Positions 37,201 to 63,439 of a DNA stretch of 64,000 nt are shown one piece after another. Under the pieces are notes generated by a model. It was given only the letters and a program-made list of their open reading frames with translations. It made no database searches and was not told the DNA's origin. The first letter of the stretch is position 1; each line of letters begins with the position of its first letter. Position numbers and translations under genes: made by a program. Source of the DNA: Glandiceps talaboti (taxonomy: Eukaryota; Hemichordata; Enteropneusta; Spengelidae); the NCBI RefSeq assembly GCF_964340395.1, contig NC_135558.1, positions 22,945,564 to 23,009,563 of the forward strand, given 5' to 3'.

Positions 37201-39843
37201 TTATGTATACCTTTGCAATCTATCCTACCAAGCCATCAACTATTGGTCACCTACATTGTATTATGAATACCATTGCCATCTCTCATACTGACTCCTCAAC
37301 TATTGGTCACCTACATTGTATTATGACTACCTTGGCAAATCTAGCATACGGAGTCCTCAACTATTGGTCACCTACATCGTATCATGTATACCATTGCAAT
37401 CTCTCCTACCCAAGTCCTCAGCTATTGGTCCCCTACATTGTATGATGTATACCTTTGCAATCTATCCTACCAAGTCATCAACTATTAGTCACCCACATTG
37501 TATTATGTATACCATTGCAATCTCTCCTATCAAGTCATCAACTATTGGTCACCTGTATTGTATTATGTATACCATTGCAATCTATTCTACCAAGTCATCA
37601 ACTATTGGTCACCTATATTGTATTATGTATACCATTGCAATATATCCTACCAAGTCCTCAACTATTGGCCACATACATTGTATTATGTATATTAAAGTTT
37701 GCAATCTATCCTACCAAAACCTAAAACATTAGTCACCTACATTGTATTATGTATACCATTGCAATCTATTCTACCACGTCCTCAACTATTCTTCACCTAC
37801 ATTGTATTATTTATACCTTTGCAATCTATCCTACCAAATCCTCAGCTATTGGTCACCTACATTGTATTATGTAAACCATTCTAATCTATCCTACCAAGTC
37901 CTCTACTTTTGGTCAACTACATTGTATTATGTATACCTTTGCAATCTATCAAACCATATTCTCAACCATTGGTCACCTACATTGTATTATCTATACCATT
38001 TCATTCTATCATACCAAGTCATCAACCATTGTTCACCTACACTGTATTTTGAATACCATTGCCATCTCTCATACTGACTCCTCAACTATTGCTCACCTAC
38101 ATTGTATTAAGTCTACCTTGGCAAATCTATCATACGGAGTCCTCAACTATTGGTCACCTACATCGTATTATGTGTACCATTGCAATCTATCACACCGACT
38201 CCTCAACTATTGGTCCCCTACATTGTATTATGTATACCATTGCAATCTATCCTACCAAGTCCTCCACTATTGGTCACCTACATTGCATTATGTATACCAT
38301 TGCCATCTCTCATACCGATTCTTCAACTATTGGTCACCTACATTGTATTATGTATACCATTGCCATCTATGCTATCAAGTCATCAACTATTGGTCACCTA
38401 CATTGCATTATGTATACCATTGCAATCTATCCTATCAAGTCATCAATTTTTTGTCAACTACATTGTATTATGTATACCATTGCAATCTATCCTACCAAGT
38501 CATCAACTATTGTTCAACTACATTGTATTATGTATAACTTTGGAATCTATCCTACCAAGTCCTCAACTATTGGTCACCTACATTGTATTATGTATACCAT
38601 TACAATCTATCACACCGACTCCTTAACTATTGGTCACCTACATTGTATTGTGTATACCATTGCAAGCTATCATACCAAGTCCTCATCTATTGGTCATGTA
38701 CATTGTATTATGTATACAATTGAAATCTATCCTACCAAGTCATCAATAATTAGTCATCTACTTTGTATTATGAATACCATTGCCATCTCTCAAACTGAAT
38801 CCTCAACTATTGGTCACCTACATATATGTAGTATTGAGTATACCTTTGCAATCTTTCCTACCAAGTCCTCAACTATTGGTCACCTACGTTATATTTTGTA
38901 TACCTTTGCAATCTATCCTATCAAGTCATCAACTATTGGTCACCTACACTGTATTATGTATACCTTTAGAATCTCTCATACTCACTCCTCAACTATTGGT
39001 CACCTACATTGTATTATGTATACATTTGCAATCTATCCTACCACGTCCTCAACTATTGGTCACCTACGTTGTATTATGTATACCATCGCAATCTATCACA
39101 CCGACTCCTTAACTATTGGTCACCTACATTGTCTCATGTATACCATTACAATCTATCATACCAAGTCCTCAACTATTTGTCACCTATATTGTATTATGTT
39201 TACCTTTGCAATCTATCCTAGCAAGTCCTCAGCTATTGGTCCCCTACATTGTATTATGTATACCATAGCAATATATCCTGCCAAGTCCTCAACTATTAGT
39301 CACCTACATTGTATTATGTATACCTTTACAATCTTTCCTACCAAGTCATCAACTGTTGGTCACCTACATTGCACTATGAATACCATTGCCATCCCTCATA
39401 CCAAGTCCTTAACTATTAGTCACGTACATTGTATTATGTATACCATTGCAATCTATCTTACCGACTCCTCAACTATTGGTCACCTACATTGTACTATGAA
39501 TACCATTGCCATCTCTCATACCAAGTCCTCAAATATTGGTCACCTACATTGTAATATGTATACCATTGCAATCTATCCTACCAAGTCCTCAACTATTGGT
39601 CACCTACATTATATTATGTATACCATTGCAATCTATCCTACCAAGTCCTCAACTATTCTTAACCAACATTGTATTATGTATACCTTTGCAATCTATCCTA
39701 GCAAGTCCTCAACTATTGCTCACCTACATTGTATTATTTATACCTTGGCAAATCTATCAAACGGAGTCCTCAACTATTGGTCACATACATATATGTAGTA
39801 TTGTGTATACCTTTGCAATCTATCCTACCAAGTCCGCAACGGT
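31272..39843 (+). repeat. 60-bp satellite array, main block (about 143 monomers)
   Basis: Monomer, in two halves: 'actattggtcacctacattg tattatgtat' and 'accattgcaatctatcctac caagtcctca'. Most monomers are exactly 60 bases. Because 60 is divisible by three and the monomer lacks stops in two plus frames, frames of 415-579 codons appear (for example 38,059-39,798), repeating GHLHCIMYTIAIYPTKSSTI. These have no known domain and shift frame at single-base indels. Variant monomers (with 'cctacatatatgtagtattg', or with 'gctattgctcccctaca') recur at intervals, showing higher-order amplification. Confidence 0.97.
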
Positions 39844-40383
39844 AGCCAGTCATAACGGCCCGTGACCATAACGGCCCGTGGTCAAAACGGCCCGTTTTTG
39901 GAACACCCGGTGGTTAAAACGGCCCGTTTTGGAAATCACATAGTCAAAACGGCCCGTAGTCAAAACGGCCCTGAACCAAGACGGTCTCCCCCTTTCTGTT
40001 GAACTACCATTGTCAAAATGGCAAGCACATAACTCACGGTCGTTCAGTGTCTCTCAGTCCGGAGCTAACTGTTGGAGCATGCTATCCGACAACATAATAA
40101 GCCACACTGGTATGCAATTGATTAAAACCATACTGCTATACGAACACATTACGATGTACGCGATCTCCAAATTAATAAAGTTTGATTAAACATTGTAGAT
40201 GGTGTGTTTGTTGGGTGTATGTATTATTGAGTCACGGTGAAAGACGCTGTGTGTTTATGTATGTATGTACGTAAGTAAGTATGTCTGTATGTATGTATGT
40301 AATTTGTATCTTGTTAAACAATCATTGGTTGCATGAGAGAAAAAGTACCAGACATTGTCGGAAGATAAGAAAATTAGAATTTA
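39844..40383. mobile_element. non-satellite insert with 'AACGGCCCGT' repeats
   Basis: It interrupts the 60-bp satellite. The first 130 bases carry at least six copies of 'aacggcccgt' at irregular spacing of about 14-30 bases, some within the near-palindrome 'aaaacggcccgtttt'. Then comes unique sequence and an (ATGT)n tract at 40,256-40,301. No transposase or terminal repeat was found. The satellite resumes out of register, so the insertion came with a small loss or the joint is a deletion. Confidence 0.5.
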
Positions 40384-43281
40384 CATACCATTGCAATCTA
40401 TCCTACCAAGTCCTCAACTATTGGTCACCTACATTGTATTATGTATACCATTACAATCTATCCTACCAAGTCCTCAACTATTGGTCGCCTACATTGTATT
40501 ATGTCTACCTTGGCAAATCTATCATACAGAGTCCTCAACTATTGGTCACCTACATATATGTAGTATTATGTATACCTTTACAATCTATCCTACCAAGTCC
40601 GCAACTATTGGTCACCTACATTGTACTATGTATACCATTGCCATCTCACATACTAAGTCCTCCAATATTAGTCACCGACATTGTATTATGCATACCATTA
40701 CAATCTATCACACCGACTCCTTAACTAATGGTCACCTACATTATATTATGTATACCATTGCCATCTATCCTACCACGTCCTCAACTATTGGTCACATGCA
40801 TTGTATTATGTATACATTTGCAATCTATCCTACCACGTCCTCAACTATTATTCACCTACATTGCATTATATATACCTTTGCAATCTATCCTACCAAGTCA
40901 TCAACTATTTGTCACCTACATTGTATTATGTATACCTTTGCAATCTATCCTACCACGTCCTCAACTATTCTTCACCTACATTGCATTATATATACCTTTG
41001 CAATCTATCCTACCAAGTCATCAACTATTGGTCACCTACATTGTATTATGAATATCATTGCCATCTATCAAACCAAGTCCTCATCTATTGGCCATGTACA
41101 TTGTATTATGTATACCATTACAATCTCTCCTACCAAATCATCAATTATTGGTCACCTACATTGCATTATGTATACCATTGCAATCTATCCTACCAAGTCC
41201 TCAACTATTAGTCTCCTACATTGTATTATGTATACCTTTGCAATCTCTCCTACCAAATCATCAATTATTGGTCACCTACATTGCATTATGTATACCATTG
41301 CAATCTATCCTACCAAGTCCTCAACTATTGGTCACCTACATTGTATTATGTATGCCATTCTAATCTATCCTACCAAGTCCTCAACTATTGGTCACATGCA
41401 TTGTATTATTTATACCTTTGCAATCTATCCTAGCAAGTCCTCAACTATTGGTCACCTACATTATATTTTGTATACCATTGCAATCTATCTTAGCAAGTCC
41501 TCATCTATTGGTCACCTACATTGTCTTATGTATACCATTGCAATCTATCATACCAAGTCCTGAACTATTTGTCACCTACATTGTATTATGTATACCTTTG
41601 CAATCTATCCCAGCAAGTTCTCAGCTATTGGTCCCCTACATTGTATGATGTATACCTTTGCAATCTATCATACCAAGTCATCAACTATTAGTCACCTCCA
41701 TTGTATTATGTATACCATTGCAATATATCCTACCTAGTCCTCAGATATTCTTCACCTACATTGTATTATGTATACCATTCTAATCTATCCTACAAAGTCC
41801 TCAGCTATTGGTCACATGCATTGTATTATGTATACATTTGCAATATATCCTACCACGTTCTCAACTATTGGTCACCTACATTATATTATCTATACCATTG
41901 CATTTTATCCTACCAAGTCATCAACTATTGGTCACCTACATTGTATTATTTATACCTTTGCCATCTCTCATACAGAGTCCTCAACTATTGGTCACATACA
42001 TTGTATTATGTATACCATTGCAATCTATCCTACAAGTCATCCACTATTGATCACCTACATTGTATTATGAAGATCATTGCCATCTATCATACCAAGTCCT
42101 CATCTATTGGTCATGTACATTGTATTATGTATACCATTACAATCTCTCCTACCAAGTCCTCAATTATTGGTCACCTACATTGTATTATGTATACCTTTGC
42201 AATCTATCCTACCAAGTCGTCAAATATTGGTCACTGACATTGTATTATGTATACATTTGCAATCTATCCTACCACGTCCTCAACTATTGGTCACCTACAT
42301 TGTATTATTTATACCTTGGCAAATCTATCACATGGAGTCCTCAACTATTGGTCACCTACATATATGTAGTATTGTGTATACCTTTGCAATCTATCCTACC
42401 AAGTCCTCAACTATTGGTCACCTACATTGTATTATGTATACCATTGCCATCTATCTTACCAAGTCGTCAAATATTGGTCACTGACATTGTATTATGTATA
42501 CATTTGCAATCTATCCTACCACGTCCTCAACTATTGGTCACCTACATTGTATTATTTATACCTTGGCAAATCTATCCTACCAAGTCCTCGCCTTTTGGTC
42601 ACCTACATTGTATTATGTATACCATACTAATCTATCCTACCAAGTCCTCAACTATTGGTCACCTACATTGTATTATTTATACCTTTGCAATCTATCCTAC
42701 CAAGTCCTCACCTTTTGGTCAACTACATTGTATTATGTATCCCATTGCAATCTATCATACCGAGTCCTCAAGTATTGGTCACCTACATTGTATTATGTAT
42801 ACCATTACAATCCATCCTACCACGTCCTCAGCTATTGGTCACCTACATTGTATTATGTATCCCATTGACATCTATCCTACGAAGTCATCATTTATCGGTC
42901 ACCTACATTGTATTGTGAATACCATTGCCATGTCTCATACGGAGTCCTCAACTATTGGTCACCTACATATATGTAGTATTGTGTATACCATTGCAATCTA
43001 TCATACCAAGTCCTCAACTATTGGTCACCTACATTGTATTATGTATACCATTGCAATCTATCCGACCAAGTCCTCAACTATTGGTCACCTATATTGTATT
43101 ATGTATACCTTTGCAATCTATCCGACCAAGTCCTCAGCTATTGGTCACCTACATTGTATTATGTATACCTTTGCAATCTATCCTAGCAAGTCCTCAACTT
43201 TTGGTCACTTACATTGTATTCTGTATACCTTTGTAATCTATCCTACCAAGTCCTCAACCATTGGCCACCTACATTGTATTA
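40384..43281 (+). repeat. 60-bp satellite array, second block (about 48 monomers)
   Basis: The same monomer continues after the insert with the same variants, including the 6-base-longer type with 'acatatatgtagtattgtg' at about 40,552, 42,358 and 42,964. It ends abruptly at 'tacattgtattat', where the LINE fragment begins. Confidence 0.97.
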
Positions 43282-43838
43282 TCTCGTTGAAATCAAGTCA
43301 GCACTCTGCAGCAGCAGCAGCTAAAAAGGCAAATAGAGCTCTGGGAATTATCAAACGGAATATCAGGTATAAATCAAAGTTTGTCATCATGAAACTATTC
43401 AACTCTCTAGTTCGGCCACACATTGAATATGCAGTGCAATTCTGGAACCCATATCTGAAAAAGGACATCGAACTCTTAGAAAAGGTGTAAAGGAGGGCTA
43501 CCAAGCTGATACTTGAACTTCGACATCTCACTTACGTTGAAAGGCTAGAAGCACTCAGTTTAACAACATTAGAACAAAGACGGTTGCGAGGAGATTTGAT
43601 ACAAGTCTTTCGTTTTCTGAAAGGATTTGACAAAATTGACCAAAGCGTTTTATTCACCTACCATACAACAAACAGGACAAGAGGACACTCACTCAAGATT
43701 TTTAAACCAACTGTCAGACTGAACATCAGGAAACACTTCTTTTCTCAACGTGTTGTACTCCACTGGAACAATTTACCAGAAAATGTCATTGGAGCAGAAA
43801 CTGTTAAAAACTTTAAAATTGTCTTGGACCAGTACTGA
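43282..43838 (+). pseudogene. CR1-type LINE reverse transcriptase C-terminus, one stop
   Basis: The frame from about 43,282 reads SLKSSQHSAAAAAKKANRAL, then YKSKFVIMKLFNSLVRPHIE and AVQFWNPYLKKDIELLEKV. A TAA follows at 43488-43490. The frame resumes RRATKLILELRHLTYVERLE, then LEQRRLRGDLIQVFRFLKG and WNNLPENVIGAETVKNFK, and ends at a TGA (43836-43838). The 'LvRPhiEYa.qfWNPy', 'LE.RRlRGDL' and 'WN.LP..v..a.....FK' series is the C-terminal signature of CR1/L2-like LINE ORF2. The upstream domains are absent (5' truncated), as is usual for dead LINE copies. A single nonsense change in otherwise clean coding suggests a fairly young copy. Confidence 0.9.
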
Positions 43839-43846
43839 AACACTAC

Positions 43847-45582
43847 ACCAGTCCAGTGAATACACTATTTCTGGTAACTTAGTACAACTTTGATTAAACT
43901 TACACCAGTCCAGTGAATACACTATTTCTGGTAACTTAGTACAACTTTGATTAAACTTACACCAGTCCAGTGAATACACTATTTCTGGTAACTTAGTACA
44001 ACTGTGAATAAACTTACACCAGTCCAGTGAATACACTATTTCTGGTAACTTAGTACAACTTTGAATAAACTTACACCAGTCCAGTGAATACACTATTTCT
44101 GGTAACTTAGTACAACTGTGAATAAACTTACACCAGTCCAGTGAATACACTATTTCTGGTAACTTAGTACAACTGTGAATAAACTTACACCAGTCCAGTG
44201 AATACACTATTTCTGGTAACTTAGTACAACTTTGATTAAACTTACACCAGTCCAGTGAATACACTATTTCTGGTAACTTAGTACAACTTTGAATAAACTT
44301 ACACCAGTCCAGTGAATACACTATTTCTGGTAACTTAGTACAACTGTGAATAAACTTACACCAGTCCAGTGAATACACTATTTCTGGTAACTTAGTACAA
44401 CTTTGATTAAACTTACACCAGTCCAGTGAATACACTATTTCTGGTAACTTAGTACAACTGTGAATAAACTTACACCAGTCCAGTGAATACACTATTTCTG
44501 GTAACTTAGTACAACTGTGAATAAACTTACACCAGTCCAGTGAATACACTATTTCTGGTAACTTAGTACAACTTTGATTAAACTTACACCAGTCCAGTGA
44601 ATACACTATTTCTGGTAACTTAGTACAACTGTGAATAAACTTACACCAGTCCAGTGAATACACTATTTCTGGTAACTTAGTACAACTTTGATTAAACTTA
44701 CACCAGTCCAGTGAATACACTATTTCTGGTAACTTAGTACAACTTTGATTAAACTTACACCAGTCCAGTGAATACACTATTTCTGGTAACTTAGTACAAC
44801 TGTGAATAAACTTACACCAGTCCAGTGAATACACTATTTCTGGTAACTTAGTACAACTTTGATTAAACTTACACCAGTCCAGTGAATACACTATTTCTGG
44901 TAACTTAGTACAACTTTGATTAAACTTACACCAGTCCAGTGAATACACTATTTCTGGTAACTTAGTACAACTGTGAGTAAATTTACACCAGTCCAGTGAA
45001 TACACTATTTCTGGTAACTTAGTACAACTGTGATTAAACTTACACCAGTCCAGTGAATACACTATTTCTGGTAACTTAGTACAACTGTGAATAAACTTAC
45101 ACCAGTCCAGTGAATACACTATTTCTGGTAACTTAGTACAACTTTGATTAAACTTACACCAGTCCAGTGAATACACTATTTCTGGTAACTTAGTACAACT
45201 TTGATTAAACTTACACCAGTCCAGTGAATACACTATTTCTGGTAACTTAGTACAACTGTGAATAAACTTACACCAGTCCAGTGAATACACTATTTCTGGT
45301 AACTTAGTACAACTTTGATTAAACTTACACCAGTCCAGTGAATACACTATTTCTGGTAACTTAGTACAACTTTGATTAAACTTACACCAGTCCAGTGAAT
45401 ACACTATTTCTGGTAACTTGGTACAACTGTGAATAAACATACACCAGTCCAGTGAATACACTATTTCTGGTAACTTAGTACAACTTTGATTAAACTTACA
45501 CCAGTCCAGTGAATACACTATTTCTGGTAACTTGGTACAACTGTGAATAAACTTACACCAGTCCAGTGAATACACTATTTCT
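43847..45582 (-). repeat. 57-bp minisatellite, about 30 copies, open on the minus strand
   Basis: Unit 'acaccagtccagtgaataca' then 'ctatttctggtaacttagta' then 'caactttgattaaactt'. The first unit begins nine bases after the LINE stop codon, so the monomer is probably the LINE 3' untranslated region, amplified in place. Two subtypes alternate: 'tttgattaaa' and 'gtgaataaa'. The minus strand is open for 600 codons (19 residues per unit, YSLDWCKFNQSCTKLPEIV). No domain or signal peptide supports a protein. Confidence 0.95.
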
Positions 45583-45589
45583 TTCCTCA

Positions 45590-46730
45590 GTAGCGCTCAG
45601 AGTGTGTGCACACACCAACCGGTTTTTGCAGCTGACGACATCTTTAAAACTTATAGAAAATCATTTTTGTGCCATCAGCAATTGTTTCTCGTAAAAAAAA
45701 CCATGAGGGTTGCCACTTGGTCACCCATGTCGCCACTTTGTGTGTGCATTCTCTGGTGAAAGTCATCACAAGGATAGCACCACACACTCATACACATGTA
45801 TATACACATACATACATACGTACGTACATACATACATGCATGCATACACACACACACACACACACACGATATCCATAAATGGAAGTATTAAAGAATCGAA
45901 ATAGAAGAAGCAGTTAGTGAAATTCGAGTCATTTTATTTAACTTGTTTGAAGTATACAGATAATATATATAATGTGAAAAATATCTTAAAAACTTCTGCT
46001 TTGCTACATAGGAAAAATATCTGAAAAGTATTTTTGCGTTATACTTTTTTTATCATCGGTATGATCGGTTCATTTTCTCTTCTAAAAAAAATTAATCACT
46101 GATTGAATATAAATAAGAATTTCTAATTCTCAACAACAAACAAAGGTATAACTGAACTGATTAAAATAGAAATACAAACTATGTAATAAAAAGAGGTACT
46201 GTTTTGTAACAACTGTTCTGCCATTGGATTATGGGGGAGAGATTCAACAAAATCACCACAAACAGGTGGTTATGGCCCAGCAAACATCTATAAAGGGAAA
46301 AGTTGGGTAACATATCTATTTACATGTAAAAGACAATTTGTTCACAAAAAGTATCATGATTTTTGTTGCACATTGTTGCTACTATCAGTTCATACTGGAC
46401 TGAACTACTTATGATAAAGAACAATATTTAAACAGTGCTGTGCAATGAAAACTACTTTTAGAGTTTTACTCTGTTTACATAGGAGACCAGTTCTTAGATA
46501 ACATTATAGAATGTCGTTTGACACAAGCTTATCTCAGTCTACTTTTGAGGAGTGAAATAAAACAAAATACTGGATGTGGAATACATGGCAGTGATCAGAA
46601 ATGATTGTCACCCCCCCCCCCCCAATAAAAAAAAATAAAAAAAAATAAAAATCTTAAAACCAACCCCATTTGCATAATATACTCAATGATTTATGGTATA
46701 GAAGAGTAATAAATGTATTTTGGCTATTTC
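45590..46730. other. non-coding, nothing recognised
   Basis: AT-rich unique sequence with a CA/TACA microsatellite at about 45,790-45,868 and a C tract near 46,611. No gene signal. Confidence 0.45.
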
Positions 46731-47236
46731 AGTCAGTCTGGTCAAAACTAGTAGTAGTCAGTCAGTCTGGTCAAATCTAGTAGTAGTCAGTCAGTCTGGT
46801 CAAAACTAGTAGTAGTCAGTCAGTCTGGTCAAAACTAGTAGTAGTCAGTCAGTCTGGTCAAAACTAGTAGTAGTCAGTCAGTCTGGTCAAAACTAGTAGT
46901 AGTCAGTCAGTCTGGTCAAAACTAGTAGTAGTCAGTCAGTCAGTCTGGTCAAAACTAGTAGTAGTCAGTCAGTCTGGTCAAAACTAGTAGTAGTCAGTCA
47001 GTCTGGTCAAAACTAGTAGTAGTCAGTCAGTCTGGTCAAAACTAGTAGTAGTCAGTCAGTCTGGTCAAAACTAGTAGTAGTCAGTCAGTCTGGTCAAAAC
47101 TAGTAGTAGTCAGTCAGTCTGGTCAAAACTAGTAGTAGTCAGTCTGGTCAAAACTAGTAGTAGTCAGTCAGTCTGGTCAAAACTAGTAGTAGTCAGTCAG
47201 TCTGGTCAAAACTAGTAGTAGTCAGTCTGGTCAAAC
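46731..47236 (+). repeat. 29-bp minisatellite, about 17 copies
   Basis: Unit 'agtcagtcagtctggtcaaa' plus 'actagtagt'. Length variants differ by whole 'gtca' steps (25 and 33 bases), as expected from slippage inside the GTCA part. Confidence 0.95.
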
Positions 47237-47449
47237 TTTGAGCATGATTATATACAGCATTGTTGGCACCATGTCAAACTTTGGAAAGGTCTTGTTCTGA
47301 ATTATGCAAATATGTCACTACTGATAGACATGGCAGTTAAACTAACAGAATTTCTTCAGTTTTGTTCAAATTTCTTCCAAAATAACAATTATTTCAAATT
47401 GTGCAGCAGTTATTAAAAAGGTCAATAAAAGAAGAGTTTTGCATTATTG

Positions 47450-48155
47450 ATGCCTGGACCTCTCTATTGCGTGGCCAGAATTCCCTATAAAAAAACCACC
47501 TCAGATTGACCACTGAACTCAGCTGGGACCTCTCCATCACGTGGCCAGAATTCACGATAAAAAAACCACCTCAGATTGACCACTGAACTCAGCTGGGACC
47601 TCTCTATCACGTGGCCAGAATTCCCTATAAAAAACCACCTCAGATTGACCACTGAACTCAGCTGGGACCTCTCTATCACGTGGCCAGAATTCACTATAAA
47701 AAAACCACCTCAGATTGACCACTGAACTCAGCTGGGACCTCTCTATCACGTGGCCAGAATTCACTATAAAAAAAACACTTCAGATTGACCACTGAACTCA
47801 GCTGGGACCTCTCTATCACGTGGCCAGAATTCCATATAAAAAACCACCTCAGATTGACCACTGAACTCAGCTGGGACCTCTCTATCACGTGGCCAGAATT
47901 CCATATAAAAAAACCACCTCAGATTGACCACTGAACTCAGCTGGGACCTCTCTATAGCGTGGCCAGAATTCCCTATAAAAACCACCTCAGATTGACCACT
48001 GAACTCAGCTGGGACCTCTCTATTGCGTGGCCAGAATTCCCTATAAAAACCACCTCAGATTGACCACTGAACTCAGCTGGGACCTCTCTATCACGTGGCC
48101 AGAATTCCATATAAAAAAACCACCTCAGATTGACCACTGAACTCAGCTGGCAAAA
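47450..48155 (+). repeat. 69-71-bp minisatellite, ten copies
   Basis: Unit 'ggacctctctatcacgtggc' then 'cagaattccctataaaa' then 'ccacctcagattgaccactg' then 'aactcagctg'. Length varies only in the A-run. Each unit has a CACGTG E-box-like core and an EcoRI-like GAATTC. It lies about 1.2 kb downstream of the Notch stop codon. Confidence 0.95.
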
Positions 48156-49304
48156 CAATAATGATATACAAATTAAGTACTCTATATTAAATTTAGTTTG
48201 AGATAGCTGTAAGACACATTTACTCCACTACCTCTGATGGAGCATGAAGTAATGGGGAGTAGAGAATCATATCAAAATATCAGCTTGTTACTTTCAATTG
48301 CCATGATATCGGCAAAATGAAGACATCCTAGCAAAGAACTGGTCTCCCATTGTTTAAGAATAGCTTATCAAAATATTCAGCATAAAAATAAAAAGATATT
48401 GGACATGCATTCTTTTATTTACAAATTTTACTCCAAACATCATATGATTCTTATAAAAGTAAACATAAGTTATTTCTGCTGTCTAAGATTCATACCAGTA
48501 CACGATTGGTGTTTGGTAGGTAGAAAAAAAACTTTGGAACCCTGGCTACATACATAAACACATCAACTATTGTCTTCTATACCCAGCCACTCAAAATGGC
48601 ATACTTCTATTCCACCTTTTGAAAGTTCTCCTTTCAAATGCAAGCATCTTTGTTTACATTGCGCAATCAGTTATTTTTCATCATAAAGTAAAAAAAGCCT
48701 GCTAGTTACAAATTTAGGACAAAACAAAGCAAAGAAAAAAAAGATAAAAGAAGTTTAAGGTCTACAGTAACAAAACATATATTACTCTTATATATATTAT
48801 TAGCATCTGTTGTGTGCATCATTACAACTCTACCGCTTGACTTGTCACTTACTCAATTATCACCTCATCAAATCTACAATATCACTTCTTTTTCCAAATG
48901 TTAGGTTTTTCAGGGGAAATCAAAGTTCAAGTGCATGTAAGTAGAGTGAGTTTATACATTTGTCAGTAACACAACATCCTTCCCTCCACGGCCCCCCCTT
49001 TCCTTCTTATAGTACCATATGTGCTGTGGTCCCACTGTGTGACAATTGATGAGTGGTCCAACCTACTTACAAATAGGAGTGCAATGAGTTTCAAAATCTT
49101 CACTTCTCACATTCATTGACAAAATGTGACATGTTGTTTGAAATCTATATTTTGAAGATATGTATTAATGTGATTTTATACCAGAACACAGGCCTTTTTA
49201 ATGAAGGCAAATAAAAAACTAAGATATTATTTATCTGGCAGTAGTAATGGGTTATTTTCTCAAACTTTCTGAAATTGCTATGTACTTGTCAGTCATGTTC
49301 TTCT
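48156..49304 (-). other. Notch 3' flank, probably including the 3' untranslated region
   Basis: No coding content. The nearest perfect minus-strand AATAAA is at 48,414-48,419, about 890 bases after the stop codon, which would give a 3' UTR of ordinary length. No other strong polyadenylation hexamer was seen closer. Confidence 0.4.
48414..48419 (-). terminator. candidate Notch polyadenylation signal AATAAA
   Basis: Plus strand TTTATT. It is the first perfect hexamer I find downstream of the Notch stop codon. The downstream GU-rich element was not established, so this is only a candidate. Confidence 0.3.
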
Positions 49305-63235
<13,931 letters not shown>

Positions 63236-63439
63236 CTAGTAAAATATAAAATAAGTTACTACATATAACATGAAGCAGATACTTCATAATCAATTACAAT
63301 ACATGCAACTACTGTAAACCTGCACATTTTGGCTAAACATTTATTTTTGCTTATTTTGCTGGTAAAAAAAAACACACAAATAAGCAGTGACTAAAAATGC
63401 TTTCTTGTACATGAACACAATGTATCAATCTGGTAATTA

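Noticed and set aside
43773-45575. 600-codon minus-strand frame as a Cys-rich repeat protein
   Set aside because: It is the 57-bp array read antisense to the LINE it derives from. There is no signal peptide, and the frame enters antisense LINE coding at its end.
46731-48155. CRISPR-like arrays (29-bp and 70-bp direct repeats)
   Set aside because: Units are contiguous with no unique spacers. These are ordinary minisatellites in an animal genome.
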